A stretch of DNA of 64,000 bases, from the NCBI GenBank assembly GCA_963930655.1, contig OZ005613.1:12098501-12162500 (forward strand), given 5' to 3'. Each line of letters starts with the position of its first letter. The stretch's first letter is position 1. This stretch comes from Myrica gale. Taxonomy: Eukaryota > Streptophyta > Magnoliopsida > Fagales > Myricaceae. The notes under the pieces are model-generated. The model had not been told where the DNA came from, searched no databases, and saw only the letters and a list, made by a program, of their open reading frames with translations. The translations under genes and the position numbers were made by a program. This document shows, piece by piece, positions 22,101-32,453 of the stretch.

Positions 22101-23363
22101 TGCCTATTGGCTGAGAAAACTGATAGGCAGAAACAAAAACAAGTTCTTCAGTGAAACAGAGTGAATGAAGAACAAAAGCAGATATGATAAGCAAAGAAAA
22201 GAAAATATAATCCACTCCAAGTAAACAAGGACCCCTCTATTTTGTTGCTCAGAAAAATTGGGAAGGCACAACAATGACTGAGTGAAAATATGTCAATGAA
22301 ACATCCAATAACGAATATCCCTACTATTTTTCCAGCAAAACTAGGGACCGTAACTATCTCTGGGATTAATCATCACAGCTAAGACAAATAGCTAAACCAT
22401 ACTAAATTGCTTAGAAAAAGATAGTTCTTCCTTTGGCGTTCAGTCCCTAATGAAATTAAAAGTCATCTCAACGTAAACTTCTTTCCGACTTGACCAGAAA
22501 CATTTGCTGAGTAGCCAAACAGACAAAGTAATAGGCCACCAATTTTTTCCAAAGAAATAATATTTTGCCTATAATACCTCAGAAGCCTTAGAAAGAGAAG
22601 CCAACTGCGACTCCATAGAAGCAAGCCTGCAAGCAAGGTTCCTCTTTTCAAGTTGTAGCTCTTTGTTCAGGCGCCTCATCTCCACAACATCCATTTCAAG
22701 ACTTCTCGAAGAAAAGGCTATGGTACTATCATCGTCCTCTCCCAGTGACACGTCCTCGTGCCTGGCCGAAATGGAAGTTACTGACGATATCTGCTCAAGA
22801 AGGCTCGTTTTCTCTGCTTCTAAAAGCGCCATTTTCCGAACAAGATAATCGCATTCGGTCTTTTTCGTTTCTAGCTCACTTTCAAGATCGAAAACTTTCG
22901 GATTTCTCTTACATTCTGACAGTTCAGCTTGTAGCTTGAATTCCCGTTCCTTTGATTCTTGCAGCAGGCTTCTCAGATGGTCTAGTTCGACAAATAAATC
23001 GCGTGAAGACTGTCTACGGTGCGTCGCGTACAAGTGCGGGTGGACCTGAGTGACATTCACCGAGCACGACAAGTCTCCGATTAGCGACCGCTTCACGCGT
23101 GAATGGGAAGGCCCAAATGCGTTCTTCTGGTTCACTGTTTCGGAACTGGCGAGTGGCTGTTTCCTGGTCTGGACTGTGGCCTGCTGAGCCTTGGTTTTCT
23201 TTTCAGCTGAGAAGCCCTTTACTATATGGGATCCCCACGATGACGCGGACCGGAACTTTGAAGGGTTTCTAATACCTTTGGTACTTTGAGGCTTAGGTAT
23301 CTGATTCTGATCGGCGAACTTCGACACCTTCGCCCTGTTCTCTGATGGGTTTTCTTCTCTCAT
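19148..23363 (-). CDS. CHUP1/IPGA1-like protein, seven exons, with an in-frame TGA at codon 368
   Basis: Exons (minus): 22578-23363, 21053-21985, 20782-20913, 20271-20452, 20039-20150, 19555-19698, 19148-19228. All junctions are GT-AG and phases fit, giving 790 codons with the stop. N-terminus: basic, Ser/Lys-rich (MREENPSENRAKVSKFADQN). Residues 120-300 form a coiled coil (LVRKMALLEAEKTSLLEQI). Then RLNEVEELAYLRWVNSCLRN, a proline run (IPPPPPPPPPQF) and the conserved C-terminal domain (FYHSLMKRDSRKE, IKADVETQGEFVNSLI, FVKWLDDELCFL, DERAVLKHFDWPEKKAD, DAETMHAFEELRNLA). CHUP1 anchors chloroplasts to actin; IPGA1-type paralogues act with microtubules in growth anisotropy. This protein lacks an obvious N-terminal membrane segment, so the IPGA1-like branch is likelier. 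The codon 21668-21670 is TGA where family members have Trp after KKLKK. If real, it removes the Pro-rich and C-terminal domains. Confidence 0.9.
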
Positions 23364-23965
23364 TGTTGTAAACCAGGATCGTAACTTTGCAGACTCGAGA
23401 CGTTATAGAAAGCTGCTTGTAGAACCCCAAATCTATCTACCAGAAACTAATGGTTTCATCTCTTTCGGACGCCGAAATAAACGACTAGTTGCAACAGCAA
23501 GGATTCAAAGACCCGAAAATAAAGGGTCTCCTCCTCTGTTCCGAAAACCCAGCACTGAAATTTTCAATCAGTGAAGCCCAGAAAGAATTTTAACTGAGCT
23601 GGAGATATGAAGAGCAAATTGCGACCGATTTTTCACTCCAACAACTTCAGAAAAGACAGAGCGCTCTTTCCGTTTGCTTGAACTCTTGCGAAATATTGAG
23701 AGTTAGGACTTAACACAAGCAAAAACCGGATTTGAACTTAAGGTGAAGCCGGTGATTGGTGCAACGAAATAATAATGTGTTTTGAAATAGAAAGGGTAAT
23801 CAAAGCACCGATTCCAAGATCACATTGCTCTTTTGCTGAGTGAAATGGGCAGCTTTAAGCTTTATTGCCACCATTTTTGAATGTTTGAAATTTGAATGTG
23901 GCCTTCGCCTTTTCCCCGGAAGTACAACGGTCGTATTCCGTGCCGAGGCCCTACAATCCCACGTG
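23364..23965 (-). promoter_or_regulatory. 5' leader and promoter region of the CHUP1-like gene
   Basis: About 600 bp between the ATG and the A-tail of the upstream LINE. No TATA box could be assigned. The region must hold the leader and proximal promoter, as the LINE tail limits the unique upstream sequence. Confidence 0.35.
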
Positions 23966-24360
23966 TATGTTAGTTTTTTTTTTCTAAGCAAATATAACAA
24001 CAGCAAAAAACCAGAAAAAGGGATACATCATGGGGATTCAGCGGGTCATCCGCCAGAATCACTAAAGGGGGTAGAGAATCAACATTAGGAAATCAAAAAA
24101 CAAAACTCTAGCAATCCAGGCAGCAAGCCAGTGCGCCATTTGATTTTGTCTTCGCGAAATCCATTGGAGTCTCCACCCACCATTTCTCTCCATCACAACG
24201 CGAATTTGGTGAACATAGAAAACTAAAGGACCATCCAACAGAAAGTTTCTATCATTAACAGAATGACAAGAAAGCAGAGAATCACTTTCAAAAAAACCTT
24301 TTGAAGGTGAAACAGTTCTGCAGTTTGGCAGGCTAGAAAGATAGCTCTTAGCTATGCAAG
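23966..24360 (-). pseudogene. 3' end of minus-strand LINE: RNase H C-terminus, 3' UTR, poly(A)
   Basis: Minus strand reads WRLQWISRRQNQMAHWLAAW ending in LMLILYPL and a stop near 24068. A 3' UTR (GCTGTTGTTATATTTGCTTAG) and an A-run at about 23970-23980 follow. This is the end of the RNase H domain whose start lies at 33663-33800, beyond the Sirevirus. An expected target duplication after the A-run (CTAACATACACGTGGG) was not found at the 5' side. Confidence 0.75.
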
Positions 24361-24365
24361 GAGGG

Positions 24366-25613
24366 TGATATTCCTAGAATTAAGGCAACCCAAGAGGGTG
24401 GTGAATTGAGTTTCAAAACTTTTTTGAAAATTACCCCAAAGAATGTGTTTGCTAACTACAAGTCTCACAAATGAGATAGATTGCAATAAAGAGTTAAACA
24501 CAAGGAAAAATTTTAAAGCAATAAACTAGTAGCACAAATAAATGAGTTAAGGGAAGAGAAGCAAACACAATCTTTTAGGTGGTTCGGCAAGCCCGCCTAC
24601 GTCCACCCCTCAAGCTCCTTTACCGAGCCTTGAGGTTTCTTCGCTATTCTCCCTTCAACCAAGGGAAAGGTTTCCTTACAATTGAGCTTGAGAAAAACCC
24701 TCTTCAAGCCTCAAGAACGAGTTTGAGAACAAACTTCTTCTTTCGATGAACAAACCTCACCAAAAGGATACAAGAGAATCACTCTCTTAGTAATGTGTAT
24801 GGTTGAACAAAATTTCCTCTAAAACTCCCTTGATGGAGTAGATATTACAATGAAAAATAACTAGCTCTTAGGCTTCACACAATAACAAGGATGTGAAAAT
24901 GAAGAATATGTGTGAATGATGTTTGAATAAAGATTGGAAGATTTTTTATCACTCTAAGCCATTGTAAATGATTATGGACGATTGAGTTATGTTTCAAAGG
25001 CGTGGGAATAACTTTATATAGACCTCATGAGAAAAATAGTCGTTTATAGCTGTTAGATTGATCTGTTAAAACGAGTCGGTCGACCGCTTCAAGTTACCGT
25101 TGCACAACAGTCATTTTGTCAGAAGCCTAACGGCTCTTTAATAAATGCAACCGGTCGACCGCTTGGTGTAGCGGTCGTAGGTCCGGTAAACCGCTTCATT
25201 GAGCCGATCGACCTCCTCAACTTAAGTTTGATCCGGTTGGTTTAAAATCTTGATTTTGACTAACTTAGAATACCCAATTTTAAACTCTAACTTCTCATGA
25301 GTATGTAAAAAGGTTTGTGAGTATATTTGGGATATTTTGAAGCCATTAAAAAGGTTTTAATCTTTCAACAAACATTAAAACGGTTTATGCAAGTTTTGAA
25401 GACTTATGCATGTGTGTGATTGAAATCCTTGTTAAAGATGAAGTCTTAGAGTTACAAAGATTACCCTAGCATCTTGAGTCTTCACTTTAAGAGCACTTCC
25501 ATTGAAGGTGACGTTGCTTGATGACTTCGTGCTCATTTTGGATCCGTTTTGCTTCATATCTCAATTACTTCTATTGTTATCATCAAAACATGGATTGTGA
25601 CTAAAAGCCAACA
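24366..25613 (-). repeat. 3' LTR of the minus-strand Sirevirus
   Basis: Begins (minus) TGTTGGCTTTTAGTCAC right after a polypurine tract. It ends ...TTCTAGGAATATCA at 24366, next to the duplication GAGGG. It matches 32442-33652 closely; visible differences are an indel of about 20 bp within the CGGTCGACCG block and an extra stretch near 25200-25225. U3 holds the palindromes and a TATATAAAG box at 25012-25020. Confidence 0.9.
25012..25215 (-). promoter_or_regulatory. 3' LTR U3: CGGTCGACCG cluster and TATA box
   Basis: CGGTCGACCG is exact at 25077-25086, with further copies or variants near 25151 and 25173-25210. The TATA box (TATATAAAG on the minus strand, 25012-25020) lies 57 bp downstream of the nearest palindrome. 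The same layout is in the other LTRs of the window. Confidence 0.5.
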
Positions 25614-25627
25614 ATCTCCCCATTTTT
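25614..25627 (-). other. Polypurine tract of the minus-strand Sirevirus
   Basis: Minus strand AAAAATGGGGAGAT directly precedes the LTR start TGTTGGC. It is the expected plus-strand primer of Copia elements. Confidence 0.75.
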
Positions 25628-26189
25628 GATGATGACAATAAATTAATTGATCTGTCTCTTGTTGATCTTGTCTCCCCCTATCTTTTGTACTTTGATGTGG
25701 AGTTTTTGGACATTTTAATACTTCATGGACACAAGTTAGTATTTAAGATAAAAAATGACATATGAATAATAAAGAGCTTTCATATCAAAATAAAGCAATA
25801 TATCAAAGTCTCAAAGGGGTACATAGATACAAAAAAGAGACACCATATTTCTTCTCCCCCTTTGTCGTCATAAAAAAAAAGAAATACATAAGCAAAGGAA
25901 ATACATAAACAGCAACAAAATGAAATGCATATACGATGAGAATCATGATGGTGTAGGAAAACGGGCCATAAAAGTCCTCATGTCCTCAAAGAACCGTCTC
26001 TGCTCCTCCTGTATAGAAGTGATACTGTCGTGTAGAAACTTCTGTTGTGCCTCATGCCTAGCATCCATCCTCTACTCAAAAGAGGTGAATCGGGAATCAA
26101 TCCTCTGCTTAAAAGCGGTGAACCGGGAATCAAAGGAAGAAGTATGGTCGGGAGCTCTAGTAGAAGAAGGAAGAATGAGAGAATCATCA

Positions 26190-27172
26190 GCCAAATCTAT
26201 ATCGATATCAAACTCCATCGCCTCAGCATCTACCTCCTCACCAGCAGCGCATCTTCAGCCTCAATATCCTCATCAGCCTCCTCAGGCTCATCCTCATCAG
26301 TCTTCTGACGCTTAGGCACCCAAGTGTTCCTGGAAGTCCGTCTATAGTCCATCCGGGTTAAAGTGTGAGTATTAAATAGCTCACACTTGGTCAAAGTGTC
26401 TTACTCTCGAGAATTGAGTGTCACGCCAAAGTGTCTAAAAATCTGGGTAAACAGTAGGCCATAAGGTAGATTTTTCTTGGACTCACAAGCTGCTTCCATG
26501 TGTTTGAGCATAATGTAAGGAAGGTTGAACTTTTTCTCCTTCAGGAGACGCTCCAGTATAAACACATCCATATAAGTCACCTCCTCTCGGTGTCCACCCC
26601 GAGGCAGTGCAAATCAAATGAAGCAGTCTCAAACGAACAGATAACTGGTTGACATGGATTTTTCTAGGTGCATCCACTGCCACATCATCTCCTAGGAGGA
26701 GACTCAGGGCTGCTCCATAATCGAAGCCCTTCCACACTGGCCATGTCTTAAGCTCATAGGCCCGAATCCCAATATGTGGGATACCAAAAATCTCACTGAG
26801 AATTACTTCATCTAGAACAATATCTCGTCCCCCAACCCTACTCTTAACAGTAAACAGGCCTCCCGCTTCCCAACCAGTAGACATGTTAGCGAAAAACATC
26901 CTAACATATTTGGGAAACACTTCGTTACCCATAACCAACAAGTTTTGCCAACCTTGCTTCATAAAGGGGCGCTCAATCTCAAAATCCGAAAGTGATTCTA
27001 TATCCACTTTCCTACCAACCATGACTTTTCTATTTGAGAAGTCACTATAAAACTTTGAAGCACATTCAGCATTAAGGAAATTGTAATCAGGCTCACCTGA
27101 AGAAGTTGCTGATGATCGAGACGATCTCGGGCGGTCAGAGACGTGTATGGCAGGTTGCTTCGTCCTTGGCAT
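26190..27172 (-). pseudogene. Extra ORF of the Sirevirus: Transposase_32-like protein
   Basis: Starts MPRTKQPAIHVSDRPRSSRS, then FYSDFSNRKVMVGRKVDIES, FEIERPFMKQGWQNLL, YVRMFFANMSTGWEAGGLFT, VILSEIFGIPHIGIRAYELK and VRLRLLHLICTA. A one-base frame change near 26610 moves the rest (VTYMDVFILERLLKEKKFNL, KHMEAACESKKNLPYGLLFT, IFRHFGV) to another frame. A stop follows at about 26403, then FNTHTLTRMDYRR and a Glu/Asp-rich tail. It is clearly homologous to the gene at 5933-14027 along its whole length. Extra genes after pol in Sireviruses are often called env-like; here I see no signal peptide or membrane segment, so that name is not supported. Function unknown. Confidence 0.75.
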
Positions 27173-27439
27173 GATGATTGAACTCGAAAATTGGAGAGAA
27201 AAGAGGCTGGAATTCGAAAAATTGGGGTTAGGGTTTCAAAGAGGCCGAAATCCCTAAAAATCTCGTGCTTGATGGATTTTGATGTAAATCAACTCAAAAA
27301 CAGAGGGTTTAGGCCAAAAATGATGTTCTGAGATGATGGGGAACGATTTTAGGGCAGGTTATGGTGTTTTGGGAAGGATTTGAGAGAGTATGGGTCGAGA
27401 AAGGCGAAGCTGTACGGGAGAAGTGAGAGGCTGGTCGAC

Positions 27440-27590
27440 CAAAATGAGAACTGCAGTATATATAGATTCGACGAGGCGGTCGACCGCTTGGTATAGCGGT
27501 TCATGACCGTCGACCGCTACATGTAGCGGTTTCACATGACCATCGACCGCTTCGTGTAGCGATTCTACATGGTCGACCACTACAGAGAAC
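27440..27590 (-). promoter_or_regulatory. Internal promoter-like block before the extra ORF (palindrome cluster + TATATATA)
   Basis: Between the pol stop (27741) and the extra ORF start (27172) there are four or more units of a CGGTCGACCGCT-like palindrome: exact at 27477-27486, variants near 27506, 27541 and 27572. A TATATATA lies at 27457-27464, 13 bp downstream, and another GGTCGACC at 27433-27440. The ORF ATG is 285 bp further on. The palindromes and the order cluster-then-TATA are those of the LTR U3. A second promoter driving a subgenomic-like mRNA is inferred. Confidence 0.45.
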
Positions 27591-27740
27591 AGTCTTGAGA
27601 AAAGAGGTATTAAGGCCCATAAATGAAATGAAATGTTGCATTTGATGAATGTCAAACATGTAATAAGTCATAAAGGCATTTCAAATAGGTTTAAAAACAC
27701 CAAAACAAATAAAAATCATGGAAATCAAAGAGATAGCATT

Positions 27741-30700
27741 TTAAAGAGCATTTGCATCTAAAGACACAATGTCTCGTCTAAGATCACGAAATCTATCATT
27801 ACTCAAGGGTTTTATGAAAATATCAGCTAGTTGATGCTCAGTACTAATGAACTCAAGTGAGATGTCACCTTTTTGAATATGATCTCTTAGAAAATGATGT
27901 CTCACTTCAATGTGTTTAGTCTTTGAGTGTTGGATATGATTCTTGGATAAGTTGATAGCACTAGTGTTATCACATTTGATGGGTATACTATCAAATTCTA
28001 GTCCAAAATCTTTGAGTGTTTGTTTCATCCACAACACTTGGGCACAACAACTACCGGCCGCTATGTATTCCACTTCGGTTGTTGATAATGCAACCAAGTT
28101 TTGTTTCTGCTACTCCAAGAAACTAAAGATGAACCTAGGAAATGACAAGTGCCACTAGTACTTTTCTATCGACTTTGCACCCAGCAAAGTCAGCATCGGA
28201 ATAACTTACTAGGTTCATGTGAGTGTCTCTAGGATACCAAAGTCCTAGGTTAATAGTTCCCGAAAGATATCGAAAAATTCTTTTTTACGGCAACAATATG
28301 TGATTCTTTAGGACAAGCTTGGAATATAGCACATAAGCACACATTAAACATAATATCCGGCCTACTAGCCGTCAAATAGAGGAGAGCTCCAATCATACCT
28401 CTATATTTGGTGATGTCCACCTTTTTACCTTTTTCATCCGCATCAAGCTTTAGCGATGTGCTCATTGGTGTTTTGGCCGCTTTAAAGGTCTCCATTCCAA
28501 AGCGTTTGAGTAGGTCCTTCGTATACTTGGCTTGGTTTATGAAGATTCCTTCTTTGGATTGCTTGAGTTGAAGTCCAAGGAAGAAGTTGAGCTCACCCAT
28601 CATGCTCATCTCAAACTCTTCATGCATTATCTAGAAAAAAACTCTTCATGCATAAACTTAGAAAATTCTTGACAAAGAGAGTCATTAGTAGCACCAAAAA
28701 TAATGGCATCCACATAAATTTGTACAATTATAATATCATTGTTTTTGGACTTGGTGAAAAGTGTTGTGTCAACTTTACCCATGGAAAAACCTTTTTCAAC
28801 AAGGAAAGTTTTAAGTCTATCATACCAAGCTCTAGGAGGTTGTTTTAGTCCATACAAAGTTTTTTTTTAATTTGAAAACATAATTTGGATAAGCTTCGTT
28901 TTGACAACCTTGTGGTTGTTCTACATAGACTTCTTTCAATATAAATCCATTTAAGAAAGCACTTTTCACATCCATTTGATAAAGCATAAAATTTTTATAG
29001 CAAGCAAAGGCCAAAAACATTCTAATGGATTCCAAACGTGCTACGGGTGCATATGTTTCATCCTAGTCAATCCCTTCTTCTTGATTATAGCCTTTAGCAA
29101 CCAATCTAGCTTTGTTTCTAATAATAGTACCGTGCTCATCAACCTTGTTCCTAAAGACCCATTTTGTGCCAATAATGGTTTGATCCTTGGGTCTAGGGAC
29201 AAGTTCTCAAACTTGATTTATCTCAAATTGGTTTAACTCTTCTTGCATTGCCAAAATCCAACTTTCATCATTTTCGGCTTCAAGAAAAGTCTTAGGTTCA
29301 ATTTGAGACACAAATGCAAGATGATTACAAATATTTCTAAGTGAAGCTCTAGTTCTAGTTCCATGAGAGGGATCACCAATAATTAACTCTTGAGGGTGGC
29401 TAGTTGCATACCTCCACTCCTTAGGGAGTTCTTGTGAAATACCTTCTCCTTGCAATGGTTGAACCTTTTCTTCACTTGGAGGTTGAGCATCCTCACTTTG
29501 AGTGGGGTTAATGTTGATTTCAAGTCCTTCCATCTCCCCCTCAATATCTTCAATATTTGCACTTGCATTTTTCTCAAATGGACTATTAGATTCATCAAAA
29601 GTAATATGCATTTATTCTTCAACACAAAGAGTCCTTTTGTTATAAACTCTATAACCTTTGCTCGAATTAGAGTATCTAAGGAAAATTTCAACATCGGTTT
29701 TAGAATCAAATTTTCCAAGATTGTCTTTGATGTTTAAAATGAAGCATTTGCAACCAAAGTCTTTGAAATAATGGATGTTGGGTTTTCTATCTTTCCAAAG
29801 CTCGTAAGGTGTTTTCTTCAAAGTGGGTCTCATAGATACCCTATTCAAAACATAGCAAGATGTATTTATGGCCTCGGCCCAAAAATATTTTCGGTAACTT
29901 GTTTTCATTCAAAATAGTTCTTGCCATTTCTTGAATAGTTCTATTCTTTCTCTCAACAACCCCATTTGTTGAGGAGTTCTAAGTGTTGAAAAATTATGCT
30001 CATAACCATTCATGCTACAAAATGATTCGAACTTCTCATTAACGAATTCACCACCATGATCACTTCTAATGGCCACAATGGTGTATCCTTTTGCGTTTTA
30101 CACTCTTTTTGAAAATTTGATGAATTCATGAATGACCTCATCTTTTGAAGCTAAAAACAAAATCCAAGTGAACCTAAAGTAGTCATCCACAATTACAAAA
30201 GCATAGGTCTTTCCACCAAGACTTTGAGTTCTTGATAGACCAAATAAATCCAAATAAAGTAATTGTAGAGGTCTACTAGTTGAAATGAAGTTTTTGGATT
30301 TAAAAGAGGTTTTCACTTGTTTTCCCATTTGACAAGCTTCACAAACTTGGTCTTTCTCAAAATTTAACTTGGGTAGACCATTCACAATATCATGCTTAGA
30401 AATTTTCAAAATTTGATGCATGCTAGCATGACCTAATCTTCTATGTCATAGCTAACTATCATTTACATTGACCACAAGACAATTTTCCACAAACATTTTG
30501 ATCAATGTCAATCTTGTACACATTTGAATTCCTATGACCAATGAACAATAATTCACCATCAATAACATTTTCAATAAGGCATCGAGAAGATTCAAACACA
30601 ACTCTATAACCTTTATCACAAAGTTGACTAATACTAAGCAAGTTATGTTTCAATTTGTCAACTAATAACACATTTTCAATAAGTGGAAGGGTATTACCGC

Positions 30701-30900
30701 CAATATTACCTATACCAATTATTTTTCCTTTGGAGTTGTCTCCAAATGTTACATTTCCACCTTTGATGGTTGATAGACTTGAGAATCTTGATGGGTCACC
30801 GGTCATGTGTCTTAAACATCCACTATCTAAGAACCAACTATTGCATTTCTTCTTTCTTGAATCCTACAAAACAAATTCAAGATGAAGCTTTTGGTACCCA
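27741..30900 (-). pseudogene. Copia pol: protease, integrase, RT, RNase H (broken)
   Basis: Protease: WFLDSGCLRHMTGD near 30790-30835 keeps the catalytic DSG. Integrase: zinc-binding end with CEACQMGKQVK and the core with LYLDLFG and AFVIVDDYFRFTW (30098-30421), continued at 29612-29908 (YFWAEAINTSCYVLNRV). RT: 28250-29035 (FLNGFILKEVYVEQPQG, YGLKQPPRAWYDRL). The active-site YVDD reads YVDA (28705-28707 codes Ala). RNase H: 27741-28097 (KHIEVRHHFLRDHIQKGDIS) ending LSLDANAL-like. There are many stops and frame changes, including a 26-bp tandem duplication at 28613-28653. It is not functional. Confidence 0.85.
28613..28653 (-). repeat. 26-bp tandem duplication inside Copia RT
   Basis: AAACTCTTCATGCAT occurs at 28613-28627 and again at 28639-28653. 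The period of 26 bp shifts the RT frame, and the motif MHEEF is read twice, once ending in a stop and once in the next frame. Confidence 0.8.
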
Positions 30901-30945
30901 AACCTTTTTGGGTCCTTTTGGGTTAGCTATGTTTCCCTTTGGAAC

Positions 30946-32453
30946 TCATACCTTTCTAAGAGCTTTGCACCCAAATTTCTTAAGTGGACAATCAAATATT
31001 AAATGTTCATTCATGTTGCAAAAGTTGCAAATGTGAAAATATTCATTTGAAGATTTCGCTTTGACAAAGAAATTTTTGAAATACTTTTCATTTTGATAAG
31101 GCTTGTAGCCTAATCCACTTTTGTCAAAGACATATCTTTGACTATTAAGAATGTTTTCCAAAGCTTTGCTTCCTTGAGTGAACTTTTCAAGAATGATGTT
31201 TTGACGAGTAACCTTATCTTTAAAAGCTTTGTTCTCAATTTTCAAGGTTGAAACTTTTAGTTTCAATTTCTCATTCTCTAGCTTCAAAGTTCCTTGTTCA
31301 TCCTTTAAGGAATCAAGGTCACTTGTAGCTAGTGAATGCTTCTTTTTAAAAAAATTGTATTTGAGTTTAAGCTTTTCAAATGTAGTGTATAACTCATCAA
31401 AAGCATTTTTTGAATCTTCAAGATCCGAAAGATATACCTCATCGTCTTCTAGTGCAATGAAGCACATGTTTGCGATTTCTCCCTCATCCTCTTCTTCGGA
31501 GGAGCTTGAATCGTTATCTTCCCAAGTTAATTTCATAGCTTTCTTTTTGTATTTGAGTATGGGGCAATCTGCCTTAATGTGACTGGGTTTCTTGCACTTG
31601 TAGCAAGTGGTGTGGTCCTTCTTGTTGTCCACCTTTGAGTATTCCTTCTTTGGCTCTTCTCTCTTGAAATCTTTGAAGTCCTTCCTTGATTGCTTTCTCT
31701 TGAGGAAGTTTCTAAAGTTCCTAGTCATGAGTGTTATATCCTCGTCTCCACTTTCATCATCATCTTCTTCAACCTCAACAACGGAGGATTTCAAAGCTAT
31801 ACTCCTCCTCTTTGGACTTTCTTCTTCATGACCTTTCAAACAAGCTCTTCCAAAGACAATTTGGTGAGGTCCTTTGCTTCTTGAATAGCAGTGACTTTGG
31901 CTTCCCAGGTCTTTGGTAGAGACCTAAGAATTTTCCTCACCAAATCGAAATTAGTGTACACTTTTCCAAGAGCATTCAAACCATTTATGATATTCGTAAA
32001 TCTAGTAAGCATGTCACTAATGTTTTCCTCCGGTTTCATTTTGAAAAATTCATAGTTATGAACTAGCATGCTTATCTTAGATTCTTTTACTTGGTTTGTA
32101 CCTTCATGCTTGATTTCTAGAGTATGTCAAATTTCCTTTGCGCTATCACAAGTAGATATTCTATTGAATTCATTTCTATCTAACGCACAATAAAGAATGT
32201 TCATGGCTTTAGCATTTATGAAAATTTTCTTTTTGTCATCATCGGTATACTCACTGGCGGACTTAGGGACAATTTTCTCATCTACGGATTTCATAGGATA
32301 ATGTGGTCCATTTAGAACACAAATCCATAGATCATAATCAATGGATTGAAAATAGATTTTCATCCTTGCTTTCCAATAGGTATAATCACTTCCATTGAAG
32401 GAAGGAGGTCTAGATGTTGAGAATCCCTCAACATGGGGCGAATTGGGTTTCAA
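30946..32453 (-). pseudogene. Copia gag (with CCHC zinc knuckle), start fused to the 5' LTR
   Basis: Gag N-terminus FSTSRPPSFNGSDYTYWKAR, then a nucleocapsid with a CCHC knuckle (CYKCKKPSHIKADC at about 31565-31605). An acidic region and a long coiled coil (LKLENEKLKLKVSTLKIENK) follow, then a second zinc-knuckle-like CNFCNMNEHLIFDC. It is split by stops near 32126 and 31835. Upstream of the FSTSR block there is no leader: the reading frame runs straight out of LTR sequence at about 32442. Confidence 0.8.

Noticed and set aside
22663-22939. Forward frames opposite exon 1 of the CHUP1-like gene
   Set aside because: They are antisense shadows of a Ser/Glu-rich coiled-coil exon; the minus-strand exon has correct splice sites and phase.
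27470-27590. CRISPR-like or satellite array
   Set aside because: The units are palindromes with unequal spacing in a plant retrotransposon, few in number and without regular spacers.
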